From Lathyrus oleraceus (Eukaryota > Streptophyta > Magnoliopsida > Fabales > Fabaceae), in NCBI RefSeq assembly GCF_024323335.1, contig NC_066579.1:5037001-5101000 (forward strand): a stretch of 64,000 nt of DNA, written 5' to 3'. Shown piece after piece: positions 1-10,909 of this stretch; position 1 is the first letter of the stretch; every line of letters starts with the position of its first letter. The translations under genes and the position numbers were made by a program. Below the pieces are notes generated by a model. That model did no database searches and was not told the DNA's origin. It saw nothing but the letters and a program-made list of their open reading frames with translations.

Positions 1-210
1 GAGCGGAACTTGATTACACCCAGAGACCCGCCGCCCATACCCGTTAACCCTCGGTGGTGGTATAGGCCTGAACAGCATTGTGTGTATCACTCGGGTGCTC
101 CTGGTCATGACGTGGATAGTTGTTTCCAGCTGAAGATGAAGGTTCAAGACCTTGTGAGGTCAGGTATTCTGATCTTGGAGGATTTAGGTCCCCGTGTTAA
201 TCAAGCTTGA
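1..210 (+). CDS. Gag polyprotein, C-terminal fragment (unit A)
   Basis: This is the last 69 codons of a retrotransposon Gag that began upstream of the window. The reading frame is open from base 1 to the TGA at 208-210 and matches the end of the full gag at 10910-12439 (base 1 corresponds to 12230). It includes the Cys-x2-His-x5-His-x4-Cys cluster within CVYHSGAPGHDVDSC, an unusual zinc-knuckle-like motif expected to bind nucleic acid in the virus-like particle. A short proline-rich stretch precedes it. Truncation here is only the window edge, not a mutation. Confidence 0.9.
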   Translation, partial: ERNLITPRDPPPIPVNPRWWYRPEQHCVYHSGAPGHDVDSCFQLKMKVQDLVRSGILILEDLGPRVNQA

Positions 211-634
211 AGATAGCAAGTCCTGGGCTGGCGCCGACTTTTCTTCAGAAGGGTTGTTCAGAAAAACAGAAGATGTTGATGCAAAGGATACTGACAGTTG
301 TCATCCCCGGCGGGATCTATCACAATTGGGTCACTGTGGGCGTTCCTACAGTTGTTCATAAGTCAGAGTAGTAATGACTTTGTTTAAAAACCCTTCTCCC
401 ATGCCAAAAGGAGAAGTGATGACATTGTTGGCATTATTTTGTGCAATGATATTTTCATTCAAATAAATTCATGTTAAACATTTGTTTTTCCATTTGTTTC
501 CTTTTCGCTTTTTGCATGAAATTGGTGATCACAAAAAACCTTAAAAAACAAGAATAAAAGCAATCTTTTCATCTGCATAACGATTGTCTTGTTTGATTTT
601 CAAAGTGCTTTTTATACTCAAAATCTTTATGCAG
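211..634 (+). other. gag-pol spacer with Ogre-type intron acceptor (unit A)
   Basis: No reading frame of note. The stretch ends in a T-rich run and TTTATGCAG at 626-634, followed at once by sequence that reads as an RT leader. Ogre elements are known to splice an intron between the gag-protease part and the RT-integrase part, and this position fits the 3' splice site. A donor could not be assigned. The same stretch in unit B is 12440-12865. Confidence 0.45.
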
Positions 635-825
635 GCTGTTTCTCAAACCCATTAAACATAATGATCGGACGTCATCTCCCAATTTTGAATTCCCTGTATT
701 CGAAGCGGAAGAAGAGGATGTTGATGGGATTCCTGATGAGATTTCCCGACTTCTTGAGCAAGAAAAGAAGATCACACTCAGCTGCATCTCGAGAATCAGC
801 AGAACAGCCAACTGGGGCATTAATC
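635..825 (+). pseudogene. RT N-terminal leader remnant (unit A)
   Basis: In the frame starting at 675 the sequence reads an acidic segment (short motifs FEFPVF, AEEEDVDG, RLLEQEKK). It resembles the acidic leader that precedes reverse transcriptase in Ogre-type elements. It breaks off at about 810-825 into an A-rich patch instead of continuing into RT. The longer open frame over this stretch is a different, basic frame and is not considered the real one. Unit B carries the same remnant. Confidence 0.5.
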
Positions 826-946
826 AAAAAAAAGAGAAGAAAAAAATCAATCAAAAAAAAAAACAAAGAAAGAGAGGGTGCAAAATCAAAAGAAATCAAA
901 AGAAATCAAAAGAAAGAAAAAGAAAGAAAAAAACAAAAGAGAAATA
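826..946 (+). repeat. A-rich patch replacing most of pol (unit A)
   Basis: Low-complexity sequence of A runs, GAAA and repeats of a 10-mer AAAAGAAATC. It sits exactly between the RT leader remnant and the integrase tail, so it marks the pol deletion joint. In unit B (13058-13188) the patch is longer, with an additional AAAAGAAATC unit. Confidence 0.8.
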
Positions 947-961
947 GCACCCTCAAAGTCC

Positions 962-1269
962 CTAGTTGGCTGATGCTGAATTCGATCGAAAAGAAGAGAT
1001 CAACTGCCATGTGTCACGGTCAGTTATATCAGCAGAGAGTGAAGAAAGCACGCGATAAGAAGGTCAAGCCTCATGTGTTCCGAGGGACCTTGTGCTCAAG
1101 AAAGTCTTGTCTTTCGTGCCCGATTCCAGGGGCAAGTGGACCCCAAGCTATGAATGTCCATATGTTGTCAAGAGAGCCTTTTCAGGCAATGTTTTGACAC
1201 TTACAACAATGGATGGAGAAGTTCACTCGTCCTGTGAATTCTGATGCAGTCAAGAAATACTTCGCCTAA
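962..1269 (+). pseudogene. Integrase C-terminal tail, frameshifted (unit A)
   Basis: Similar to the better preserved integrase tail at 22729-23280: MCHGQLYQQRVKKA, then after a frameshift near 1085 DLVLKK, SRGKWTP, YVVKRAFSG and finally VNSDAVKKYFA with stop TAA at 1267-1269. This is the end of a Ty3-gypsy integrase with its GPY/F-type module. The upstream catalytic core is absent. At least one further shift occurs around 1215-1230. It is non-functional. Confidence 0.8.
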
Positions 1270-1292
1270 AAAAAAAACAACAAAACAGCTCG

Positions 1293-1442
1293 CTAAGTCG
1301 AACACCCCAAAGGGCGACTTAGGCAAAAAGGAGCGTCTCGGTGGATTGAAAACCCGAAAGGGCGATCCAGGCAAAAGTTAGAGACATTGAAAAAAGAATT
1401 TGCATCCCGCTAGATTGATCACCTCACACTGGGGCAATCTAG
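1293..1442 (+). other. Three-stem-loop module after pol stop (unit A)
   Basis: Three hairpins of the same design follow the pol stop by 23 bases. Arms: CTAAGTCG 1293-1300 with CGACTTAG 1315-1322; TGGATTG 1342-1348 with CGATCCA 1363-1369; CTAGATTG 1410-1417 with CAATCTAG 1435-1442. Each has a 4-base bulge after the 5' arm, an inner CCC/GGG-type stem and a short loop, GAAA in the second. Each is followed by GGCAAAA. The role is unknown; see the findings for covariation with element C. Confidence 0.7.
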
Positions 1443-2789
1443 GCAAAAATTAGGGATTTGGCAAGTAACTGCATCTTGACAAGACTGTGCTCTATATCTG
1501 TCATCCGTCAGGGATTCTCGATTCGTCGTCGACTGAAGCTCCGAATACATCGAAAATTCGGAATGGTAGAGGAAAGGTCATTATGTTCAATGTAGCCCTC
1601 TCCAATATATATCACCGATTTCAAACTTGTACAGATCTATGGAGTCTCGCCCTTTGCAGACTACCATTCCATCACATCAATTTGAGCTTTTTATCCAATT
1701 ATTTGCAGTTTTATTTGTTTCAACTCAACAAATGTTTTGCATGTTTAATTGATAAAGTATCACTGTTTTCAAAATAAACAAATTTTTCACAAAAAAAAAT
1801 TGTTCTTAAACAAAGTGAACATTCACAATGATGGAAGGATACTTAGGAGATCCGCAGTGCTCTCCCGAGGGTGGTATGATTACCAACAGGTAAGACAATT
1901 GTTCGTATCTCGAGCATAACTGTATCTTTTTCCTGGAGAACCTTTTCATAGTTTCTTTTCAGCGAGGTTGCTCAGTGCAGTGTTGGTCGAAGTTGTTCAC
2001 CTTCACATTCCCGGCAGTACAACATTCTCCCTCCAAGTCCCTGTTAGCCCTATTGTGGGGCATCTCCAGTATAGGTTTGTTCGAGCCCTACCGTGGGGCA
2101 TTCCCAGCAAGGTTGCTTTTGAAATACTTTTGTGGGGCAGTTCCCCCAAGTAGAGTGTTTACTGAAGACATTAGCGTTCGTCTCTCCAGCAGAGCGGTCT
2201 TCTCCTCCCCCCGCAGGATGGTGTTATTCCCTATTGTCCCAGTCTCCAGTGGATTTTCTTGGCTCTCTGGTGACTTTGGTTTTCTCTCCGGGTGGTTGAT
2301 TCCCGGACCTGTGTGTTGAGCATGTCTGTTCGTCAGCATTCATCATACATTTTTAGGTATAATGCATACATGCATAATCATAGCATTCGGATACTCACGA
2401 TGCAGCTGTTACCGTGTATCTGTTGATGGTTGTCTCCTGCTATTTGTTGATACAGATCTCTCCAGTAGATCCTCCCTAGCAGATGTGGGTGTGTCTGATC
2501 TCTCCATGTAGAGCCAACCCCTTAAGCAGAAAGTGCCTATCCTTTCCTGCCATTTCCCCACTGAGATACATCCTCGTGGATGACGGTTGTTTCCGTTCCC
2601 TCCCTACACGGGATGGGTTTTCCCTATTGAGTTCTTTCCTCAGTAGGATGAGTCTTGTTTCAGTCTGTCTATTTGGATCGATCCTAAATTGGCTCCCCGT
2701 CGACTGTTTCTTGTGCTTCCCTGGGGCATAAATGAATAGTTGCTCACTAACCGGAACTCATTCATCTTATCCTCAGCGGAATTTGTTGG
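1443..2789 (+). other. 3' non-coding region of unit A
   Basis: No credible gene. The open frames here contain no family motif. The sequence is pyrimidine-rich with repeated CCAGCAG, TCTCCAG and GTGGGGC phrases, which look like an old degenerate tandem repeat. Unit B (13685-15031) is nearly identical. Confidence 0.6.
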
Positions 2790-3330
2790 CCTCTACCTAC
2801 AAACCGGTAGCTGTAAGTCCTTTCTTTATGGTCTTCTACCCATGACCCGGTAGTCGTAAATCCTTTTTTCTCACTCTGTCTCAGCAGATCGTTTTGTGGC
2901 TTCTACCTACGAACCGGTAGCTGTAAGTCCTTTCTTTACGGTCTTCTACCCACTACCCGGTAGTTGTAAATCCTTTTTTCTCACTTTGTCTCTCAGCAGA
3001 CCGTTTGTTGGCCTCTACCTACAAACCGGTAGCTGTAAGTCCTATCTTTGTGGTTTTCTACCTACAAGCTGGTAGTTGTAAAATCCCACGTTCTCCCATT
3101 GGTGGAGTTAACCCTTTGTGCTCATCCTATTGATGACTGGTTACTTCTCTATGGCTTCTACCTACAAACTGGTAGTTGTAAGTCCTGTCTCTATGGTTTT
3201 CTACCTGCTAACTGGTAGCTGTAAAATCCCACTTTCATCCCCTAGCAGAGTTAACCCTTTGTGCTCATCCTGGTCGATGACTGGTTACTTTTCTGTGGTT
3301 TTCTGCCTACAAACCGGTAGATGTAATCCC
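2790..3330 (+). repeat. Nine imperfect CTACC...GGTAG hairpin repeats (unit A)
   Basis: About nine copies of a phrase of the form TTCTACC-tacaaac-CGGTAG-ctgtaagtcc, spaced roughly 40-75 bases apart. Each contains an inverted pair CTACC/GGTAG around 8 bases, with variants such as GCTGGTAG and AACTGGTAG. Unit B has the same set at 15032-15572, and element C has relatives at 26541-27270. Confidence 0.8.
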
Positions 3331-3767
3331 CTCTTTATGGTATTGATAGTCTTGTGCCCTCTGGATACTTGCCTTGATCAAGCAGTATTGTCCCCATTGG
3401 GTCTTCCCCTTCTTTTTGGATACTGGCTCCCGGTAAGCAACTTTATCCTCTTTTGATTGGTCATCTTTTGCCTACCTAGCCTGGTACCTCGATGCCTTTC
3501 TTTTCGGTCGTTTATCCATCTAACAACCTACAACCCGGTTATGGATAATCTTCCATGCGAGTGTATTATCTACGTTTTGACGGCTATAGATAATATGTCT
3601 CATGCACTTTTTGGTCAATCTTTCGATTGTTATCTCCAGCAGAGTAAGATTCATATTTCTTGTGGAATCGAATGTCCATCCTTTAACAAGACTGCTTTTC
3701 TAAGCCCTCTTCAGGATGTTGAGTGTTTTGGAACACAAACCAATTCACGCTTTGGCACTCAGGCCAA
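3331..3767 (+). other. Spacer before the 56-bp array (unit A)
   Basis: Non-coding as far as can be seen. It ends in TTGGCACTCAGGCCAATTTT, a phrase that recurs just after the array, so the array lies between two copies of this edge sequence. Confidence 0.5.
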
Positions 3768-4495
3768 TTTTTCCGGTATTCAGACCGAAGAAGTTTCCGA
3801 CGATCAGGTCGATGTACTTATGTTTTTTCCGGTATTCAGACCGAAGAAGTTTCCGACGATCAGGTCGATGTACTTATGTTTTTTTCCGGTATTCAGACCG
3901 AAGAAGTTTCCGACGATCAGGTCGATGTACTTATGTTTTTTCCGGTATTCAGACCGAAGAAGTTTCCGACGATCAGGTCGATGTACTTATGTTTTTTCCG
4001 GTATTCAGACCGAAGAAGTTTCCGACGATCAGGTCGATGTACTTATGTTTTTTCCGGGATTCAGACCGAAGAAGTTTCCGACGATCAGGTCGATGTACTT
4101 ATGTTTTTTCCGGTATTCAGACCGAAGAAGTTTCCGACGATCAGGTCGATGTACTTATGTTTTTTCCGGTATTCAGACCGAAGAAGTTTCCGACGATCAG
4201 GTCGATGTACTTATGTTTTTTCCGGTATTCAGACCGAAGAAGTTTCCGACGATCAGGTCGATGTACTTATGTTTTTTCCGGTATTCAGACCGAAGAAGTT
4301 TCCGACGATCAGGTCGATGTACTTATGTTTTTTCCGGTATTCAGACCGAAGAAGTTTCCGACGATCAGGTCGATGTACTTATGTTTTTTCCGGTATTCAG
4401 GCCGAAGAAGTTTCCGACGATCAGGTCGATGTACTTATGTTTTTTCCGGTATTCAGACCGAAGAAGTTTCCGACGATCAGGTCGATGTACTTATG
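3768..4495 (+). repeat. 56-bp tandem array, 13 units (unit A)
   Basis: Thirteen near-perfect head-to-tail copies of a unit made of TTTTTT, CCGGTATTCAGACCGAAG, AAGTTTCCGACGATCAGG and TCGATGTACTTATG. Variants: unit 2 has one extra T, the unit starting near 4056 has CCGGGATTC, and the penultimate unit has GGCCG instead of GACCG. Because 56 is not a multiple of three and no frame contains a stop, all three forward frames stay open. Tandem repeats between pol and the 3' LTR are known in Ogre elements. Confidence 0.95.
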
Positions 4496-4885
4496 GCACT
4501 CAGGCCAATTTTCCGGTATTCAGACCGAAGTGGCGTCCAGGCCAATTTTCCAATGTTTCAGATCGACATCAAATCTCTCATACACCGATGCTCAGTATTC
4601 AGACTTACGAGCGGCGCTCAGGCCATGGTTATCCCTGTGTTACCATTTATTTTGGTATCCAGGTCGACGTTTCTGTTTCGGTATTCAGGCCGATTTCTTT
4701 TTTCCGTTCCAGACGGATTTTTCTTTCAAGACTGTTTCTTTGCCGATCCTGACAGGCATTCTTGTATTATATCCAGTCGGTGCAAATTTCTACGGTTCTT
4801 TGGTATTCAATCCCTGTTTACCCTGAAAGTCTGACAGGCATTGCTATCATCCGTTCGGGTTCCCAGCTGATTGAATAGGGGCAGC
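4496..4885 (+). other. Pre-LTR region with polypurine tract (unit A)
   Basis: Degenerate relatives of the array unit (GGTATTCAG, CAGGCCGA) fade out here. The region ends in ATAGGGGCAGC at 4875-4885, directly before the LTR start TGTAG. That tract fits a plus-strand primer, and the same AGGGGCAGC/TGTA junction occurs at 27749-27761 in element C. Confidence 0.75.
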
Positions 4886-7800
4886 TGTAGTACCTCAAAT
4901 TTGCACCTATCATTGTACATACATTCTCATATTAGGTCATAGCGTTAACATGGTCCACTGCATAGCATTGCATTGTCCCTTTTGCCTTAAGTGCAAGATC
5001 ATCAGAAGAATTAGGTCAAACTGATCATGAGATCAGTCAGTCAAGCAAGCATGTACAATTTCCAAGGAACCAAGGCCCTAGGGTTGGTCCAACATGTTCA
5101 CATGACTTGGGGATCCATTTGAAGTGTTTTGGTCAAGGATGGGATGCTCAGAAGTCATCAGTCAATGCACGGTCAGTCAGAAACCCTAAAAAGTCAAACT
5201 TGGTCAACTGTGATTGATTTTATGGTTTTGATGGATGGATTTGGTTTGAGAGAGCTTATTCATGTCCAAATAGGCCTCATATATCATGTCAAACATCAAC
5301 ATTGAAGAATTTGAAGCCAAATCAGAAATTTCCAAAAATAGAAACTGGACCTGTACTTGAAACTTGCCAAAAATGGAAACTTCTTGATCCCAAACTTACA
5401 TCATGATACAAGCTTCAAATGAATTTTTGCCCAACATGAAAGTTGAAGATCTTGTTCTCCCATTTCCAAAAAGTCCAAGAACTCTCAATTCCCATGTATG
5501 GTTGGCAAGATATGATCAATTCATTTTCAAGAATTCTTGAACTTCAAAAGGCCATATCTCTCAAACCATTTGGCCAAAATTGGTGGGGTTTTTTTCCAAC
5601 AAGTCATATTTAACCTCCTCTTTCCAAAAATGTAACCTTCATGTACCAAAACTCTATGGATCAAAATGGCATTTTTTCACTATCATGTTTTAATTTCAAA
5701 GTGTGGTGCAAAAGTGGATTTGTGAAATAAGCATTTTTAATCAGAATGGCCAATTGGGAATAACTTGAAATGTTATTTGTGACTTGTGGAAGGCCCAAAA
5801 TTCATGCTCCTACCATCACACCTCACCATATGGACAAGAATGGTCATTTAGCAATTTGGTTCATTAAACTAATTATGCTTAGCACTTCACTAAGGTAACT
5901 TAAAACAGCATACAAATACCATTTTTCTGACCATTGTGCAACCCTAGCTGCCTCTCATTTTACACAGAATTCCATTTCTCTCCAAGAACCTCGTTTCTTC
6001 CCTTTTGGAATTTCTGCCAAAAACTCCAAAGAACTCGAGCTACCCATTGTTGCTTCATCATCTAAACAGCATTGTGAGCCCATTCCAACCTCCATTCTCC
6101 ATCTGTAACAGCTGTGGCTCGACTGTTTTTCCAAAGCATCATCAATGGCAAAGTTTGGTTAAAGCTATTTCAAGTTGTTTCAAGCCAAACCATCTTCACC
6201 AACCATCATTTGGAGGGTTATAGAGCATCTGTTTGAGCTTATATCACCAAAACAACAACTGTTCCATAAATTTCTTCATAACCAAGTAAGAATTCGATTC
6301 TCTTTTTTCTCTAATCCATGCTATACACTTTATAGATCTCCTTTCCCTGATCACACTGAGCTTTGAATGATTGAAAATGGTTGATTATTTCTGAAGATAT
6401 GCTGAATTGAAATCTGATATGTGAATGTGTTTACCTTCGATTCATGCTTGTTAGTATGTTTTAAGGAAAATGGATAATGTATTCTTGATGTATGCTGTTG
6501 GCTGGTCATGATAGTGTACTTATTATTCATTTCTGGGCACATTTTTTCTGCATGATTTTGGGGACGATGAAAATGGTGACACTGTTCACAAACCCTAAGT
6601 TTTGTTTAAACTCCCAGAATTCTGTCTCACGTATGCATGAATTTGTCCTGTTCCATTAGCCAACAACCAATGAAAACATTTCCTGGCCATGTACAAAACG
6701 ACCGTGTCTTGTTAAGTGAATCCCATATTTACAAGTATGCCTTTCGTGGCACATGACTCATTGAATTATGTTATTTCTTTTCATTTTAATTTCATTTTTG
6801 ATCTCTAACTTTGAAAAATCATATCTCATCCATTTTAAATCCAATTTGAGTGGGAATTTTTGCATTCTCTTCACCATGATCTCTACTTAATTGTCATATT
6901 TTTTCCAGAATTTTGTGATCATTGGATTTTATTTGGCATATTGGTTTGTAACATGTATACATATTTTGCACATTCCACCAAATCATTTGTGAAATAGTCA
7001 TGACTTATCCTATGGACCTGAAAATTTTTGTGCACAAACTAGACATCCCTGTGGTGATTTTGGTATAAAGATCATGAATTTAACTTATCTGGATTGTGAG
7101 TTATGAATTTTTGAAGTAGGGTGTGACAATTTGTGTCACACCATTGATGTGCAACTTGTTGATTTTTATAGCCATGCCTATTGACCTCCAAATGGATTGA
7201 TTTTTTGCATGATTGAGCTCGAGTATGTCTAGTTTACATATGATTTTTCTTGGATTTATTTAGGGCATTTTCCATTTGATTGAGATTTTTCTCCCCTGTT
7301 TGACCAAAATGTTGACTTTGTGTGATACATGTTCCCATTTCATTTGTGAAATTCTCATACTTCATTAGATGGACATGAAATTTTATATGTGATTACTAGA
7401 CATCTTAATATTTAACATGGTTTTAGTCCCATTCATTTATCATATGCCATACCTGATTTATGATTTTTGCAAGTTGATGCATGTTTGGTTGACTTCTTTG
7501 AGCATGTTCAAAATTGCTTTGCCTTTCTGATTTTCATTGACTGCTTTCCACTTGTCCAAATGAGATGAAATTTGACATGCTTACCATGCTGTGGGTTGTG
7601 ATTTATCATGATTTATTTGGTGATTTTTGGAAATGTTTGAGATTGATTTTGATTCAAGTCTTGCTGTTGACTTCTATGAGCTTCTAAATGCCATGCTTTG
7701 ACCTAACTTGTTCATGAAATGATGATGATGATTGATATGAATGTGAAACCAATTGGTATTGTTTCTTGATTGTTTGAACATGATTTTGGATACTTGACCT

Positions 7801-9769
7801 TTGCTGTTTGAATTTTTTCATTCCCTTTTGACCCTAGGCTTGCCCTAGTGGTCCTGTTACTCACTTTTGAGTTCATGCTTTCAGGTTGACCAACAAATGA
7901 CCAATGAGACCATTTCTTTTTTTGATTGAGCTTGCTTGAATATCATTGACTAACTTGTTTGTTTTGTAGGTGGCTTGGCTCACATGCCTTAAGCCTTATG
8001 CCTTGCACATCCATTTGCTTCTGATTAACTGTTGATGTCTGTTTCTTTTTGCTTTGTTTGAAGTTGTATACTAATGTCTGCTTGACTATTTCAGGTGCTT
8101 TTAGTTGCTCAGTTCCTTGTGAACTTTTGCTTTGCTTTGCTTGTATAAGCAATTTGCATTGAGGTATATTTCTCATCTTCATGTAGTCTGGAAGACCTGG
8201 CCTGTTACTTGGCCAGGCAACTGTCTGAAGTCCTCCTTAAGAGGCAATGTTTGTGTATGTTTAAATCTTGTCCCTGTACATATGCAAAGTCCTCCTAAGT
8301 GAAGAGGCAATTGGCAGAACCCAAGGGATAAGCAACCTATCCCCTGCTAGTCTGTGTGTCACTCACATTGCTCACACTACCTGTGTTGATGCATAGTGAG
8401 TAAAAACCCAAGATCTATCGAGTCTAACTTGTGGAGAGAGTTCCCCCATTCTGGACTCCCACACCTTCTGATATTCAAATGCTCTCCCTGACCAGGGATA
8501 AGAGCAATGAGGCACACCCCTCATCTCCTTTCATCTGCTTCACCTTGGCTCTCAATGTCAAGGTTAAGAGCAACATTTACCCAGTTCCAGAGGTTTGTTT
8601 GTTGAGGTTGATATGACCCCTCGACTAAAACCTAGCCTTGTTTGAGCCCCTTGCTTGTGTATAGTGTGTGCTACTTGTGATTGTGAGATTGTTTGACTTG
8701 CTTCCTGTGCAAGTTAAGTTTAGTTTAGACTTGCTTCCTGTGCAAGTTAGGTTTTGCTTGGCTTGCTTCCTGTGCAAGTTAAGTGTGTGTGTGGCTTGCT
8801 TCCTGTGCAAGTCATGATTAGGATAGTCTGGCTCCCTGTGCCAGTTAGCTAGAAACCTTAACTTAGGGATGATTTTGCATGATAACATCTAGGCTCGAGT
8901 CGTAGTCTCCCTAGTGTTGTGTCTCCCTCTGTTATCTGGTTAGGCTAGTCCTTTTCCCTGCGTAGGGGAACTACGTCGCCCTGATCCTCATACCAGATGA
9001 GGTACGTAGGCAGGAGATGAGCTGATCTCTCCGGGCGCCTTTTTTTCTTTTTTGTGTGTGTTGGCAACTATTAGGCTCGAGCTCTAGTCTCCCTATTAGT
9101 TCGCGTGTTCGCCCTTTTTCTTTTTCAACCCTTTTGTCTTCAACCCCTCTGTGTGTGTTGTTGTGTGCTTGGAAGCTGATGTAAGTCCATCGAGTGGCGT
9201 TCGGGTTCCAGTGTGGGTTTGTTTGGTTCGGATGCTGATGTAAGTCCAGTGATTGGCATTCAGCCTCCACGTTTACCTTTGCCAGTGTTTGTTTGTGTGT
9301 GTGTCAGCCGAGCTACGAATGCTCTGATTCTCCTTCGTCCAAGGAGATACGTATGCATAGGATGCGACATCCTAGCGAGCATGTGTCGTTTCCCCAGTCC
9401 GAACTACTTCGACTCTGATGTCTATGCCTGATAGACTAAGTAGGCCCAGGATGCAGTATCCTGCCGAGTCAGTTTCAGTCTTGTCTGTTTTCTGTGTCTC
9501 TTTCAGCCAGTGTGTGTGTGTGTGAGCAGTGTTTTAGCAACCATTTTCCTTCCTATTGTGCGTGGATCCCGTCGAGTACGACGGATGCGTAGGGGTGCTA
9601 ATACCTTCCCTTCGCATAAACGACTCCCGATCCCATTCTCTTTGGTCGCGAGACCATGCTTTTTCCAGGTTTACTCTGAGCGTTTCCTTTCCCTCTTTTG
9701 GGATAAATAACGCACGGTGGCGGCTCTGTTGTTCTTCGTTTCCCGCCGGTTTTTTCGCGTAATGCGACA
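4886..9769 (+). repeat. Ogre-like LTR shared by units A and B (4884 bp)
   Basis: It begins TGTAG right after the polypurine tract and ends GCGACA two bases before a TGG primer-binding site, giving TG...CA termini and 4.9 kb, typical of Ogre. It is the 3' LTR of unit A and the 5' LTR of unit B. Near its end are GATAAATAA and a PBS-like TGGCGGCTCTG at 9718-9728. The open frames inside it carry no known domain. A possible TATA-like TACAAATACC lies near 5912; this is weak. Confidence 0.9.
8641..8850 (+). repeat. Hairpin repeats inside the LTR (CTTGC...GCAAG)
   Basis: Four copies of ACTTGC/GCTTGC-ttcctgt-GCAAGT spaced about 40-50 bases apart, followed by a fifth, altered copy (CTGGC-tccctgt-GCCAG) in which both arms changed together. 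Each unit can form a short stem with a 7-base TTCCTGT-like loop. Confidence 0.8.
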
Positions 9770-9771
9770 GC

Positions 9772-9789
9772 TGGCGACTCTGCTGGGGA
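9772..9789 (+). other. Primer-binding site of unit B
   Basis: TGGCGACTCTGCTGGGGA begins two bases after the LTR end. It starts with TGG as expected for the complement of a tRNA CCA end. Ogre elements are reported to use tRNA-Arg; the match to a specific tRNA was not checked. Confidence 0.75.
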
Positions 9790-10909
9790 TGATGGAGAAG
9801 TTGACCTCTGCTGGTCCATCTTCCCTGAGCGAGTCTCTCCTAGCGCTCTCTAGGTTAGGGCTTTGGTTGCTTTTTGCTGTTATTTATTGCATTCATTGTA
9901 TATATGTGCATTTATTATTTGCATTTATTGTTTGCATCAATGTTTGCATTCATTCATTATCATCTGCTGTGCTGTCTGTGTTTCTCTGTTTGGGGGTGGG
10001 AGTAACTTGAGGTAAAAGGTCCAATACCCAGACCATGAGTGAAATCTAGGATGCTTAGGAATAGAGTGATTCATGGGAAGCGGGTGGTATTGCGCCACTC
10101 AGCGGAACATTGATATCACGAACAGTTCAGACCCTGGTGGGATATTGTCGTTGCATACTTCAGGTGTGTATATGATGGTATTCTGCGAAAGGTTATTTAT
10201 GCTGTGTTTCTCTCGACCTTACCCTGGCCTAGACTACACCTGTGAGTGGGGAAGGGTTGATCATTATTACAGGTACAGTTGGTGACTCCCGGTACAGATG
10301 GTGACTGTGAATTCTGGACATTTATTTCTGGACGCCGGAGGTTCGACCCTGGTATTGATCAGAGGGTTCCGTTTATTTCGGATCCCCGGGTTGAATTTGA
10401 GAGTACCTGTTCAGAGGAGCTGGCTGTCATCCGTTCAGTGGATGTTCCTGTGATGATAGTGATGTAATCTCCAGTTCCGTTTATTTCGGAACCCCACAAG
10501 TCGGATTTATGGTGACTCGGTTCTCCAGATTTGGGTTCAGATGCCAGTTGATCAGATTGACCTTGGGTTTCAGATGAATTGCGACTCCGAGTTCCAACTG
10601 AAGCTTCGATCCTGTGCTCCGAGATGCACAGCCTGACCAGTCATGTTTGCATCATTTGCATCATAGCATGTTTATTTTCCAAAAAAAAAATAATAATGCA
10701 TGAAAATGAAAAAAAAAGTTAACTCGCATACGCATATCCTTTTCAGGATCATTCATGATGAAATAGAATTCACATCATATGCATATCATACACATATCAT
10801 CCTTGCATTACAGACATGCTTGGGAGAGACTTCTCACTTTGGGTTTTGACTGAGACAGGATTGTTGATCACCGTCCGCACCACGACCAGACTCAATCATC
10901 AGAAGAAGT
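9790..10909 (+). other. Leader between primer-binding site and gag (unit B)
   Basis: About 1.1 kb with no convincing frame. Full Ogre elements carry an additional ORF1 upstream of gag; nothing of that kind is seen here, so it is either lost or never present in this derivative. Short A-rich tracts occur at 10680-10720. Confidence 0.6.

Larger units (their letters stand above)
1..9769 (+). mobile_element. Ogre-like non-autonomous Ty3-gypsy unit A (5' part outside window)
   Basis: The unit runs from the end of gag through a deleted pol remnant, hairpin repeats and a 56-bp array to a polypurine tract and an LTR. It matches unit B (12230-18742) almost base for base over 1-6446, with small length changes in the A-rich patch and one array unit. 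The missing protease, RT, RNase H and most of integrase show that it cannot move alone. It would depend on an autonomous relative supplying pol. Placement in the Tat/Ogre lineage is inferred from the LTR size, the gag C-terminus and the pol remnants. Confidence 0.85.

Noticed and set aside
589..1197. 202-codon basic frame across the A-rich patch (and its unit B twin)
   Set aside because: The pol-related frames are different ones; the Lys/Arg content comes from the A-rich patch.
3768..4495. CRISPR array
   Set aside because: The units are contiguous 56-bp copies without unique spacers, in a plant retrotransposon.
3457..4834. Three long overlapping forward frames over the 56-bp array
   Set aside because: They arise because the repeat unit has no stops in any frame. 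No start context, no known domain, and all three frames look alike in unit B. Treated as repeat DNA, not protein genes.
9772..9789. tRNA gene at the primer-binding site
   Set aside because: Only the 3'-end complement is present; no cloverleaf is seen in the surrounding sequence.
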